A DNA stretch of 64,000 nt from Ryuthela nishihirai (lineage: Eukaryota; Arthropoda; Arachnida; Araneae; Heptathelidae): positions 30,653,801-30,717,800 of the forward strand of contig JAWZYU010000019.1 of NCBI GenBank assembly GCA_038380435.1, given 5' to 3'. A program made the translations under genes and the position numbers. The notes beneath the pieces were generated by a model. That model had not been told where the DNA came from, did not search any database, and saw only the letters and a program-made list of their open reading frames with translations. Positions 31,882 to 43,319 of this stretch are shown here, piece after piece. Within the stretch, counting starts at the first letter, position 1; every line of letters starts with the position of its first letter.

Positions 31882-32078
31882 TCACAGTCATGGCCCTTAC
31901 AGGTATAAAAGGACACACGTGCCTGTCAAACCAAATAGACACGATCATAGAATGCCACCTTAGCAACAAGTCAGTTCGGGGCACTGTAGCTGCCCCGATC
32001 AACGTAAGTGATGTTATTGTGAGGTGAAAACGCCTAGGAGCAACAACAGCACAATCACGACCCGCTGCGTCACATAAA

Positions 32079-32729
32079 ATGGCAGAGTGGGACTGCCGAG
32101 TGCTGAAGTGGGTGTGGCGACAAAATCACCTGTCCTCCTTGAAACATTCGCAGTTCCAAAATGCCTCTCGAAGCAACGCCTGCACCATAACAGTTCGTCG
32201 CGAGCTGCAGGAAATGGGTTTCCATGGCCGAGCAACCGCAAACAAGCCTAACGTCAACAAGATCAACGCAAAGTGTTGATTGGAGTGATGTAAAGCACAG
32301 CGCCAGTGGACTCGAGTAGTGGAACCGTGTTCTCTGGTGTGATAATGCTTCACCATCTGGCAGTCCGAAGAATGAGTCTGGGTGTGCAGGAGGCCAGGTG
32401 ATGCCTCTTTCATTAAATGGGAGTCTGAACGCCACGGACTGTAATGAGATTCTCGATTTCTAAATTCTATGCTCCTAACTTTAGGACAACAGTTTGGTGA
32501 AGACCCTTTCCTCTACTGACGACCGTGCAGGAATGGTTTGATGGGATAGGCAGGGAAGAACCTGACTGGCCTGAACAGAGTCCTGATATTAACACCATGG
32601 AACACCTTTGGGATGAATTGGAACGCTTCCTGCAAGCCAGGACGAATCGCTCGACATCAGTGACCAGCCTCACTAATGCTCTTGTGGGATTTTGGCAGGA
32701 AATTCCCAAGAAACGTACTAAAATCAAGT
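32079..32729 (+). pseudogene. Tc1-like transposase remnant, copy 1
   Basis: Three blocks in different frames keep transposase motifs: TVRRELQEMGFHGRA (helix-turn-helix end), a broken first catalytic region, and QSPDINTMEHLWDELE (DDE end). Stops and frameshifts make it non-functional. The terminal stop codon (tag at 32729-32731) lies in sequence that resembles the minisatellite unit. Confidence 0.88.
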
Positions 32730-33655
32730 AGAAATCTCTAGATCCTAGCAACGTACCAAAATCTAGTGGAAAGCCTTGCTCTAGATCACAGCAATGTACT
32801 AAAACCTAGTGGAAAGCCTTCCTCTACATCCTAGCAACGTACAAAAAACTAGTGGAAAACCTTCCTCTAGGTTCTAGCAACGTACCAAAATATGGTGGAA
32901 AGCCTTCCTCTAGATCCTAGCAATGTACCAAAATCTAGTGGAAAGCTCTCCTCTAGATCCTAGAAATGTACCAAAATATAGTGGAAAACCTTCCTCTAGA
33001 TCCTAGAAATGTACCAGAATCTAGTGGAAAGCCTTCCTCTAGATCCTTGCAACGTACCAAAAACTAGTGGAAAGCCTTCCTCTAGATCCTAGCAACGTAC
33101 CAAAATCTAGTGGAAAGTCTTCCTCTAGATCCTAGCAACATACCAAAATCTAGTGGCAATCTCTAGATCCTAGCAACGTACCAAAATCTATTGGAAATTT
33201 CTAGATCCTAGCAATATACCAAAATCTAGTGGAAAGCTCTAGATCCTAGTAAGTACCAAAATCTAGTGGAAAGCCTTCTTCTATATCCTAGCAACGTACC
33301 AAAATCTAGTGGAAAGACTTCCTCTAGATCCTAGCAACGTACCAAAATCTAGTGGAAAGCCTTCCTCTAGATCCTTGAAACGTACCAAAATCTAGTGGAA
33401 AGCCTTCCTCTAGATCCTACCAACGTACCAAAATCTAGTGAAAGGCCTTCCTCTAGATCCTAGCAATGTACCAAAATCTAGTGGAAAGCTCTAGATTCTA
33501 GCAATGTACCAAAATCTAGTGGAAAGCCTTCCTCTAGATCCTAGCAATGTATCAAAATCCTTGCTCTAGATAAGAGCAACGTACCAAAATTTAGTGGAAG
33601 GCCTTCCTCTAGATCCTAGCAACATACCAGAATCTAGTGGAAAGTCTTCCTCTAA
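32715..33655 (+). repeat. 43-bp minisatellite, copy 1
   Basis: About 22 units of cgtaccaaaatctagtgg plus aaagccttcctctagatcctagcaa, some shortened to 33-38 bp by losing the ccttcctct part. The first unit overlaps the end of the transposase frame, so the array grew from the transposon. Confidence 0.95.
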
Positions 33656-33752
33656 CCCTTATTCTATAAGGGTGAACCAAATTATATTTATTCCTTTCCT
33701 ATTACTGGGAGATTGCGGATTAACAGGTATTCGGATACTTCTGACATATAAT

Positions 33753-34573
33753 GAATCTCGTTAGTGCTATGTATACACTGCACATTTATTAAAACGATAA
33801 AAGAAAGGTATTTCTGTATTAAAAAAAAAACTTTTTTTTTTTCAAAATGAAGGTAAAGAATTTTCCCACCAGGGCTTGGCATCACTGGTAGGGAATTTTT
33901 TTTATGTGGGGGGGGGGGGGATGTCTTAAGTATAACCGAATCTCCATATTTTGTTGTCGTATTCTTTATTGAAATTTTTTTGAAGACTGCGATTAATTTG
34001 TTGCTTTTATTAGTTAATTATAACTTCTATGTAATCAATATTTTTTAATAATACCGGTTACGGACATTAGTCTCTGTTAAGATGTTCTACCAAGCCCGCA
34101 TCTAGAACAAAATAGAAAAGAGGGAGACAATTGAAACGTAATAAAAAAAAATGGGGTCACATGATTTAATGGAGGGAAAAAAAAAGATGTGAGGGATACG
34201 ACTGAACTGAAATATTAAAAGTGGGGGGATATGATTGAACCAGAAAAAATTAAAAAATAGGAGGGGGGACAAGAAATTGGAATTCTCTTCCGTTTTAGAA
34301 GTCTTTAAAAATTAATGAAATATAGAAAGTTTAATGATTGTTTTTGGCTCCATTTCCCTTATTAGCATTTGCAAAAAAGAATGCGTGTGTGTGCAAAATC
34401 TCCTCCCTAGATTTTGCTCTGTATCCTGTCATATATGGTAGAACGCAGAGCAAGATCTAGGAGGAAGGAAAAGAAAACCTGGTTGAAATGATTTTTACCC
34501 TGCTACTTTGGGAACTAAAACAATGGCTGCCCAGAGTTTCTAGAAAATTACCAAAAATCTAAGGTACTGTGCG
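33753..34573. other. AT-rich sequence, nothing recognised
   Basis: Contains a 13-G run near 33908 and poly-A tracts; repeated at 39698-40518. Confidence 0.45.
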
Positions 34574-34625
34574 ACATATAAAGGAACACATATAAAGGAA
34601 ACATATAAAGGAACACATATAAAGG
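34574..34625 (+). repeat. Short tandem repeat
   Basis: Four units of catataaaggaacacata type, 14-16 bp; repeated at 40519-40570. Confidence 0.85.
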
Positions 34626-34989
34626 ACACACAGAGAATCCACTGTTCATTAGATGGGAAGTTAAACTGTAATCTCCGGTGAAAGAAAACGGTGGTCTCTA
34701 ACTAAAAAAAAATATATATATTTTAGGTAACTCGAAAGAAAATTGCAACCTGCTTTTAACAGATTTCCAGTAGATCCCAATCTCAGGGGTATAGACAATG
34801 TTGGTGGCTGAACGAACCGCACAACGCAGCCTCCTCCAAAAAAAGGGCAAAACTTCTTCCTGAGCATCTTGTCCGATGGCAAAGTGCGTTATTATTCTGA
34901 AATGCTAAATTTTTTAATTCATAAATACATAAATCTTCAATGCGACTTTCTGTTGCATAAAATCTACTTTCCTTAGGATTAATTAAAAT
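34626..34989. other. Unique sequence, nothing recognised
   Basis: No supported gene. Confidence 0.4.
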
Positions 34990-35222
34990 GGCCACCGTCC
35001 GTCGGATGGGACGTTAAGCCGTGATCCAGTGTGTGGGAGAGCCATCCCTGTGCACGTTAAAGAACACGCTGGATGGCATTGACGGGAGGCTACCATCTGT
35101 CTCCCAACAGCTGTTCCAGTGAGTCCCTCCCCCAACCTTCTCTGAGCCTTCAGAGTCCATGTGACCCGGCCATTTAGCCCATGGTATGCAAAAAATGCCG
35201 CTCAGAGGTAAAACAACCCAAA
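34990..35222 (+). repeat. SINE-1, 5'-truncated (first of three in a row)
   Basis: Begins at ccaccgtccgtcggatggg and runs to the constant 3' end; fairly young. Confidence 0.9.
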
Positions 35223-35432
35223 CAACCCGTATGCAGCAGAGAGCCGTACTCTCTTCACGCTAAAGACTTGGTTGGATAGCCTTGATCGAAGACTTCCATC
35301 TGTCTCTTAACAGCTGTTGATTGGATTCCATTCCCCAACCTTTTCAGAGCCTCCATAAAAGCCATATGGCCTGTGAATTTAATCCACTGTGTGCAAATAA
35401 AGTCACTCAGAGGTAAAATAACCCAAACAACA
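35223..35432 (+). repeat. SINE-1, 5'-truncated, old (second of three)
   Basis: Starts in 'gcagagagccgta', ends taaaataacccaaacaac. Confidence 0.85.
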
Positions 35433-35655
35433 ACCGACGTGCTTGGAAAGAACGTCGTCCATCGGACTGAACAGTAAGCCTTTGCCCCGTGTACAGGAGT
35501 CATAGCCTTGGCACGTTAAAAAAATGCACTATCTGTCACCTAACAGATGTCCAGTGGGTTTCCGTCCCTCAACCTTCTCTAAACTCTTGTGAACTGGCAA
35601 TTTAGTCCACTGTGTTGAAAAAAGTGAAGCTTAGAAATAAAACAACCATACCTCT
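35433..35655 (+). repeat. SINE-1, 5'-truncated, old (third of three)
   Basis: Starts at 'cgtgcttggaaag', ends aaataaaacaacca. Confidence 0.85.
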
Positions 35656-35676
35656 GAGTATAAACTCAGAGTACAT

Positions 35677-35717
35677 AAAAAGCATACTCTGAGTATAAAC
35701 TCAGAGTATGCTTTTTT
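35677..35717. repeat. Perfect hairpin
   Basis: Arms aaaaagcatactctgagt and actcagagtatgcttttt pair perfectly with a loop of a few bases. A second half-copy (ctctgagtataaactcagag) lies directly before it. Confidence 0.9.
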
Positions 35718-36885
35718 CCCTGCCAATTCATCTCTAGCAGTTGCTCTATAGTAAAAGCATCGCAAAGAACAATGTAGGAAGGAAGAAAAGAAAAAAATCT
35801 GAAAAGCAAACTCCGGAGATGTCTGAAAGAGGGGAAACAGAACATCGAATATTCCCTCTTTGCTCGTTGACTTCATCATCCTCCGCGTGACACCGCATCC
35901 CATTTCATCTCGCGGAGCGCGCGTTTCACGACCAACAGAAGGTTTTCACGCGATCCGAGACTAGAATAAAGGCGTCCATCATTTCATTCCTTTTTTTGTT
36001 TACATTAATGACTGCGCGAAACATCTCAACTCCCGAAATACGCCTTTCAGTAAAATGCGGAAGACATCGTCAAAAGTATTCCGTCTCCGCACTGCCGACC
36101 TTGTGTGAAATTCATCGGACACAGAGTGGTTGTAGTACACTAAGAGACCTCGCTTCGTCTCTTCTCCCCCCCCCCAAACACACACAATTTCCGTCCCACC
36201 TTATTTTTCTGTTGCATATCAGGACTTTCTTTAATTTTCTTCTTCGTCTCCTAACCCCGTAGCCTGTAAGCGTAGTGATGGAGTTTCGAGTCGTTAGATA
36301 CGAAGGTGCTTCTCGTGCGATAACGACGGAAAAATGACTATCTCCTTTTTTTAATTTTTTTTTCAGATGGAAAACTGCCGTGATTGATGACACGTGCTTT
36401 TCCGTTGTTCGAGGTTTTATTTTTTTTCTAAACTGATTTTTTTTTTGGTTTGTCTTTTTGAATTCAAATCAGGGACGTTAAAGTTATAATCTTTTTACGA
36501 AGTTCGTTTTTTGTTCTTGTTCTAAGTGTTTCTTTTAGACTACTTCGACAAGTCATCTTCAAAATTCCCAGCAGCATTTTTAGTCGTTCTTTTTGTTCTT
36601 TAAAGGTTAGAGCGTAGGATACACATATTAAAAAAAAATACATGGAACGCTCACTGTAGGGAAAAAATCCTACTACTCAAAAATTCTTTCTTGTTCAGAT
36701 GATTGCTGCTTGTGGCGATATTTCAAGGTGAAAAGTCGGCCAATTTCTATGTGTTTTCTGTAGCTAACCATATCGAAAGGTATGTTTTCCATGTTGTTTT
36801 TCTAGATCTATAGGAATTGGAGATGTTCTTAGGGCGAATGTGCCGATTCTTATACACATAACTGCGGATACCCATGGTCTTTAGG
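35718..36885. other. Unique sequence, nothing recognised
   Basis: 35880-36300 is less AT-rich, with overlapping frames on both strands and a C-run at 36165. No domain recognised. Repeated at 41663-42830. Confidence 0.4.
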
Positions 36886-36990
36886 GCGAAGATTGGTTTA
36901 GTCTGTAGCGCCAGATCCGTAATCTGCAATTCCGTGCCCAACCTGGGCTATCGTTTTGATTTATCTCTACTGAACCCTCGTCTTTCCCTC
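36886..36990 (+). repeat. SINE-1 head fragment, old
   Basis: A-box, anticodon arm (ccgtaatctgcaattcc) and early body; repeated at 42831-42935. Confidence 0.7.
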
Positions 36991-37026
36991 GGACAATCAG
37001 CAGATGTTTCTCCAGTCGCCATCAGC

Positions 37027-37374
37027 TTATTTGTTGACAGGGTTCTTCTGTAAAATGGCAGGAGTCTTCAGGGTCCGGTTTTTGCTTCTTCTGGGGAAAC
37101 TTTTCATCTTTAGAACGTTTTCGTTTTTATTATGTGGCTTTCTCTGATGTCGCAAAAAATTGTCTTTTCTTCCAAACTCCACAGCACATTCTTCACATTT
37201 GTCGGTTTTCTTGGAGGTGTGGGATAACTCGTGGCGTTGTTTTTCATCTTTCCTTGAGAATGTAGATTCACATTGAGAGCACTTAAATAGGATTTTTCCA
37301 TCACGATATCCCTTATGACGAGTGAGATTCGTTTGGAGTGTGAAAGTCTTCTGACATATATCACAAGATTGCAT
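37027..37374 (-). CDS. Small C2H2 zinc-finger protein or fragment, copy 1
   Basis: This intronless frame of 115 codons has three finger units. Residues 4-24 (CDICQKTFTLQTNLTRH) keep C-x2-C-x12-H but lack the second histidine. Residues about 33-53 are complete (CSQCESTFSRKDEKQRH...H). Residues about 60-81 are complete (CEECAVEFGRKDNFLRH...H). A basic tail follows. Classical fingers bind DNA or RNA in the nucleus. The first finger is probably not zinc-competent. It is short for such a protein, so it may be an exon or a retrocopy remnant. An 'atttata' (TATA-like on this strand) lies at 37409-37415. The frame is identical in the second copy. Confidence 0.6.
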   Translation of the reverse strand: MQSCDICQKTFTLQTNLTRHKGYRDGKILFKCSQCESTFSRKDEKQRHELSHTSKKTDKCEECAVEFGRKDNFLRHQRKPHNKNENVLKMKSFPRRSKNRTLKTPAILQKNPVNK

Positions 37375-37380
37375 TTCAAA

Positions 37381-37635
37381 ACAGTAACTTTTGAAATAAG
37401 TGGAGATGATTTATACTACACGAGGACGTCGAAAACTATCGCTATTGACTTCTAGGAGTTGAAAAATCATACAGACGCAGCAGCAGAGAATTGTCAACGT
37501 CTTGACAACAGAATGAGAATTCTGACTGATGGAAATCATATTTATATTAGAAGAAGGACTATACCGCAGAAACTAAAAAAAAATGGTTGTGCTGCAGAAA
37601 ATGAAAGGAAAAAAGTTATTGGGGCAAAAATTATT
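37381..37635. other. Sequence up to the duplication junction
   Basis: Nothing recognised. Confidence 0.4.
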
Positions 37636-37826
37636 AGAGCCATACCCTGTGCACGTTAAAGAACACGCTGGATGGCCTTGACGGGAGGCTACTATCTGTC
37701 TCCCAACAGCTGTTCCAGTGGGTCCCCCCCCAACCGTCTCTGACCCTTCGGGGTGCTTGTGGCCTGGCCATTTAGCCCATGGTGTGCAAAAAAGTGCCGC
37801 TCAGAGGTAAAACAACCCAAACAACA
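37636..37826 (+). repeat. SINE-1 3' half at the duplication junction
   Basis: Identical to 31691-31881; its 5' end is the breakpoint, not a normal truncation. Confidence 0.95.
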
Positions 37827-38023
37827 TCACAGTCATGGCCCTTACAGGTATAAAAGGACACACGTGCCTGTCAAACCAAATAGACACGATCATAGAATGC
37901 CACCTTAGCAACAAGTCAGTTCGGGGCACTGTAGCTGCCCCGATCAACGTAAGTGATGTTATTGTGAGGTGAAAACGCCTAGGAGCAACAACAGCACAAT
38001 CACGACCCGCTGCGTCACATAAA

Positions 38024-38674
38024 ATGGCAGAGTGGGACTGCCGAGTGCTGAAGTGGGTGTGGCGACAAAATCACCTGTCCTCCTTGAAACATTCGCAGTT
38101 CCAAAATGCCTCTCGAAGCAACGCCTGCACCATAACAGTTCGTCGCGAGCTGCAGGAAATGGGTTTCCATGGCCGAGCAACCGCAAACAAGCCTAACGTC
38201 AACAAGATCAACGCAAAGTGTTGATTGGAGTGATGTAAAGCACAGCGCCAGTGGACTCGAGTAGTGGAACCGTGTTCTCTGGTGTGATAATGCTTCACCA
38301 TCTGGCAGTCCGAAGAATGAGTCTGGGTGTGCAGGAGGCCAGGTGATGCCTCTTTCATTAAATGGGAGTCTGAACGCCACGGACTGTAATGAGATTCTCG
38401 ATTTCTAAATTCTATGCTCCTAACTTTAGGACAACAGTTTGGTGAAGACCCTTTCCTCTACTGACGACCGTGCAGGAATGGTTTGATGGGATAGGCAGGG
38501 AAGAACCTGACTGGCCTGAACAGAGTCCTGATATTAACACCATGGAACACCTTTGGGATGAATTGGAACGCTTCCTGCAAGCCAGGACGAATCGCTCGAC
38601 ATCAGTGACCAGCCTCACTAATGCTCTTGTGGGATTTTGGCAGGAAATTCCCAAGAAACGTACTAAAATCAAGT
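38024..38674 (+). pseudogene. Tc1-like transposase remnant, copy 2
   Basis: Same lesions as copy 1, so the breaks predate the duplication. The 5' terminal repeat is absent here. Confidence 0.88.
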
Positions 38675-39600
38675 AGAAATCTCTAGATCCTAGCAACGTA
38701 CCAAAATCTAGTGGAAAGCCTTGCTCTAGATCACAGCAATGTACTAAAACCTAGTGGAAAGCCTTCCTCTACATCCTAGCAACGTACAAAAAACTAGTGG
38801 AAAACCTTCCTCTAGGTTCTAGCAACGTACCAAAATATGGTGGAAAGCCTTCCTCTAGATCCTAGCAATGTACCAAAATCTAGTGGAAAGCTCTCCTCTA
38901 GATCCTAGAAATGTACCAAAATATAGTGGAAAACCTTCCTCTAGATCCTAGAAATGTACCAAAATCTAGTGGAAAGCCTTCCTCTAGATCCTTGCAACGT
39001 ACCAAAAACTAGTGGAAAGCCTTCCTCTAGATCCTAGCAACGTACCAAAATCTAGTGGAAAGTCTTCCTCTAGATCCTAGCAACATACCAAAATCTAGTG
39101 GCAATCTCTAGATCCTAGCAACGTACCAAAATCTATTGGAAATTTCTAGATCCTAGCAATATACCAAAATCTAGTGGAAAGCTCTAGATCCTAGTAAGTA
39201 CCAAAATCTAGTGGAAAGCCTTCTTCTATATCCTAGCAACGTACCAAAATCTAGTGGAAAGACTTCCTCTAGATCCTAGCAACGTACCAAAATCTAGTGG
39301 AAAGCCTTCCTCTAGATCCTTGAAACGTACCAAAATCTAGTGGAAAGCCTTCCTCTAGATCCTACCAACGTACCAAAATCTAGTGAAAGGCCTTCCTCTA
39401 GATCCTAGCAATGTACCAAAATCTAGTGGAAAGCTCTAGATTCTAGCAATGTACCAAAATCTAGTGGAAAGCCTTCCTCTAGATCCTAGCAATGTATCAA
39501 AATCCTTGCTCTAGATAAGAGCAACGTACCAAAATTTAGTGGAAGGCCTTCCTCTAGATCCTAGCAACATACCAGAATCTAGTGGAAAGTCTTCCTCTAA
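38660..39600 (+). repeat. 43-bp minisatellite, copy 2
   Basis: Same number and order of units as copy 1, including shortened ones; one base differs (A at 38962). Confidence 0.95.
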
Positions 39601-40934
39601 CCCTTATTCTATAAGGGTGAACCAAATTATATTTATTCCTTTCCTATTACTGGGAGATTGCGGATTAACAGGTATTCGGATACTTCTGACATATAATGAA
39701 TCTCGTTAGTGCTATGTATACACTGCACATTTATTAAAACGATAAAAGAAAGGTATTTCTGTATTAAAAAAAAAACTTTTTTTTTTTCAAAATGAAGGTA
39801 AAGAATTTTCCCACCAGGGCTTGGCATCACTGGTAGGGAATTTTTTTTATGTGGGGGGGGGGGGGATGTCTTAAGTATAACCGAATCTCCATATTTTGTT
39901 GTCGTATTCTTTATTGAAATTTTTTTGAAGACTGCGATTAATTTGTTGCTTTTATTAGTTAATTATAACTTCTATGTAATCAATATTTTTTAATAATACC
40001 GGTTACGGACATTAGTCTCTGTTAAGATGTTCTACCAAGCCCGCATCTAGAACAAAATAGAAAAGAGGGAGACAATTGAAACGTAATAAAAAAAAATGGG
40101 GTCACATGATTTAATGGAGGGAAAAAAAAAGATGTGAGGGATACGACTGAACTGAAATATTAAAAGTGGGGGGATATGATTGAACCAGAAAAAATTAAAA
40201 AATAGGAGGGGGGACAAGAAATTGGAATTCTCTTCCGTTTTAGAAGTCTTTAAAAATTAATGAAATATAGAAAGTTTAATGATTGTTTTTGGCTCCATTT
40301 CCCTTATTAGCATTTGCAAAAAAGAATGCGTGTGTGTGCAAAATCTCCTCCCTAGATTTTGCTCTGTATCCTGTCATATATGGTAGAACGCAGAGCAAGA
40401 TCTAGGAGGAAGGAAAAGAAAACCTGGTTGAAATGATTTTTACCCTGCTACTTTGGGAACTAAAACAATGGCTGCCCAGAGTTTCTAGAAAATTACCAAA
40501 AATCTAAGGTACTGTGCGACATATAAAGGAACACATATAAAGGAAACATATAAAGGAACACATATAAAGGACACACAGAGAATCCACTGTTCATTAGATG
40601 GGAAGTTAAACTGTAATCTCCGGTGAAAGAAAACGGTGGTCTCTAACTAAAAAAAAATATATATATTTTAGGTAACTCGAAAGAAAATTGCAACCTGCTT
40701 TTAACAGATTTCCAGTAGATCCCAATCTCAGGGGTATAGACAATGTTGGTGGCTGAACGAACCGCACAACGCAGCCTCCTCCAAAAAAAGGGCAAAACTT
40801 CTTCCTGAGCATCTTGTCCGATGGCAAAGTGCGTTATTATTCTGAAATGCTAAATTTTTTAATTCATAAATACATAAATCTTCAATGCGACTTTCTGTTG
40901 CATAAAATCTACTTTCCTTAGGATTAATTAAAAT

Positions 40935-41600
40935 GGCCACCGTCCGTCGGATGGGACGTTAAGCCGTGATCCAGTGTGTGGGAGAGCCATCCCTGTGCAC
41001 GTTAAAGAACACGCTGGATGGCATTGACGGGAGGCTACCATCTGTCTCCCAACAGCTGTTCCAGTGAGTCCCTCCCCCAACCTTCTCTGAGCCTTCAGAG
41101 TCCATGTGACCCGGCCATTTAGCCCATGGTATGCAAAAAATGCCGCTCAGAGGTAAAACAACCCAAACAACCCGTATGCAGCAGAGAGCCGTACTCTCTT
41201 CACGCTAAAGACTTGGTTGGATAGCCTTGATCGAAGACTTCCATCTGTCTCTTAACAGCTGTTGATTGGATTCCATTCCCCAACCTTTTCAGAGCCTCCA
41301 TAAAAGCCATATGGCCTGTGAATTTAATCCACTGTGTGCAAATAAAGTCACTCAGAGGTAAAATAACCCAAACAACAACCGACGTGCTTGGAAAGAACGT
41401 CGTCCATCGGACTGAACAGTAAGCCTTTGCCCCGTGTACAGGAGTCATAGCCTTGGCACGTTAAAAAAATGCACTATCTGTCACCTAACAGATGTCCAGT
41501 GGGTTTCCGTCCCTCAACCTTCTCTAAACTCTTGTGAACTGGCAATTTAGTCCACTGTGTTGAAAAAAGTGAAGCTTAGAAATAAAACAACCATACCTCT
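40935..41600 (+). repeat. Three truncated SINE-1 copies in a row, copy 2
   Basis: Counterpart of 34990-35655. Confidence 0.9.
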
Positions 41601-41621
41601 GAGTATAAACTCAGAGTACAT

Positions 41622-41662
41622 AAAAAGCATACTCTGAGTATAAACTCAGAGTATGCTTTTTT
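41622..41662. repeat. Perfect hairpin, copy 2
   Basis: Counterpart of 35677-35717. Confidence 0.9.
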
Positions 41663-42971
41663 CCCTGCCAATTCATCTCTAGCAGTTGCTCTATAGTAAA
41701 AGCATCGCAAAGAACAATGTAGGAAGGAAGAAAAGAAAAAAATCTGAAAAGCAAACTCCGGAGATGTCTGAAAGAGGGGAAACAGAACATCGAATATTCC
41801 CTCTTTGCTCGTTGACTTCATCATCCTCCGCGTGACACCGCATCCCATTTCATCTCGCGGAGCGCGCGTTTCACGACCAACAGAAGGTTTTCACGCGATC
41901 CGAGACTAGAATAAAGGCGTCCATCATTTCATTCCTTTTTTTGTTTACATTAATGACTGCGCGAAACATCTCAACTCCCGAAATACGCCTTTCAGTAAAA
42001 TGCGGAAGACATCGTCAAAAGTATTCCGTCTCCGCACTGCCGACCTTGTGTGAAATTCATCGGACACAGAGTGGTTGTAGTACACTAAGAGACCTCGCTT
42101 CGTCTCTTCTCCCCCCCCCCAAACACACACAATTTCCGTCCCACCTTATTTTTCTGTTGCATATCAGGACTTTCTTTAATTTTCTTCTTCGTCTCCTAAC
42201 CCCGTAGCCTGTAAGCGTAGTGATGGAGTTTCGAGTCGTTAGATACGAAGGTGCTTCTCGTGCGATAACGACGGAAAAATGACTATCTCCTTTTTTTAAT
42301 TTTTTTTTCAGATGGAAAACTGCCGTGATTGATGACACGTGCTTTTCCGTTGTTCGAGGTTTTATTTTTTTTCTAAACTGATTTTTTTTTTGGTTTGTCT
42401 TTTTGAATTCAAATCAGGGACGTTAAAGTTATAATCTTTTTACGAAGTTCGTTTTTTGTTCTTGTTCTAAGTGTTTCTTTTAGACTACTTCGACAAGTCA
42501 TCTTCAAAATTCCCAGCAGCATTTTTAGTCGTTCTTTTTGTTCTTTAAAGGTTAGAGCGTAGGATACACATATTAAAAAAAAATACATGGAACGCTCACT
42601 GTAGGGAAAAAATCCTACTACTCAAAAATTCTTTCTTGTTCAGATGATTGCTGCTTGTGGCGATATTTCAAGGTGAAAAGTCGGCCAATTTCTATGTGTT
42701 TTCTGTAGCTAACCATATCGAAAGGTATGTTTTCCATGTTGTTTTTCTAGATCTATAGGAATTGGAGATGTTCTTAGGGCGAATGTGCCGATTCTTATAC
42801 ACATAACTGCGGATACCCATGGTCTTTAGGGCGAAGATTGGTTTAGTCTGTAGCGCCAGATCCGTAATCTGCAATTCCGTGCCCAACCTGGGCTATCGTT
42901 TTGATTTATCTCTACTGAACCCTCGTCTTTCCCTCGGACAATCAGCAGATGTTTCTCCAGTCGCCATCAGC

Positions 42972-43319
42972 TTATTTGTTGACAGGGTTCTTCTGTAAAA
43001 TGGCAGGAGTCTTCAGGGTCCGGTTTTTGCTTCTTCTGGGGAAACTTTTCATCTTTAGAACGTTTTCGTTTTTATTATGTGGCTTTCTCTGATGTCGCAA
43101 AAAATTGTCTTTTCTTCCAAACTCCACAGCACATTCTTCACATTTGTCGGTTTTCTTGGAGGTGTGGGATAACTCGTGGCGTTGTTTTTCATCTTTCCTT
43201 GAGAATGTAGATTCACATTGAGAGCACTTAAATAGGATTTTTCCATCACGATATCCCTTATGACGAGTGAGATTCGTTTGGAGTGTGAAAGTCTTCTGAC
43301 ATATATCACAAGATTGCAT
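42972..43319 (-). CDS. Small C2H2 zinc-finger protein or fragment, copy 2
   Basis: Identical 115-codon frame to 37027-37374, with the same incomplete first finger and two complete fingers. If the duplication is real, this is a second gene copy with the same upstream sequence. Upstream sequence is identical only as far as 43580, about 260 bp before the start codon. Confidence 0.6.
   Translation of the reverse strand: MQSCDICQKTFTLQTNLTRHKGYRDGKILFKCSQCESTFSRKDEKQRHELSHTSKKTDKCEECAVEFGRKDNFLRHQRKPHNKNENVLKMKSFPRRSKNRTLKTPAILQKNPVNK

Larger units (their letters stand above)
31429..33752 (+). mobile_element. Tc1-like element with SINE and minisatellite inside
   Basis: The 5' terminal repeat cactatctgataaaaagtat follows TA at 31427-31428. 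A matching but decayed 3' end (ggtattcggatacttctga) lies near 33726-33750. The transposase is a pseudogene. Its DNA-binding region spans about 32079-32275 (TVRRELQEMGFHGRA). The first catalytic Asp region near 32340 is frameshifted (FTIWQSEE followed by a stop). The last block holds DWPEQSPDINTMEHLWDELE, with the second Asp and the Glu of the DDE triad. A 388-bp SINE sits in the 5' part. From the stop codon on, the element has grown into a minisatellite. Confidence 0.88.
31691..37635 (+). repeat. Large tandem duplication, copy 1 (5945 bp)
   Basis: Followed immediately by copy 2 at 37636. Boundaries are exact: before copy 1 the sequence is gtgtgcggg, while copy 2 is preceded by aaaaattatt, and no microhomology is shared. 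The only difference I found is G at 33017 versus A at 38962. Confidence 0.97.

Noticed and set aside
32715..33655. CRISPR-like array
   Set aside because: Units are contiguous with no unique spacers, and the context is a eukaryotic transposon.
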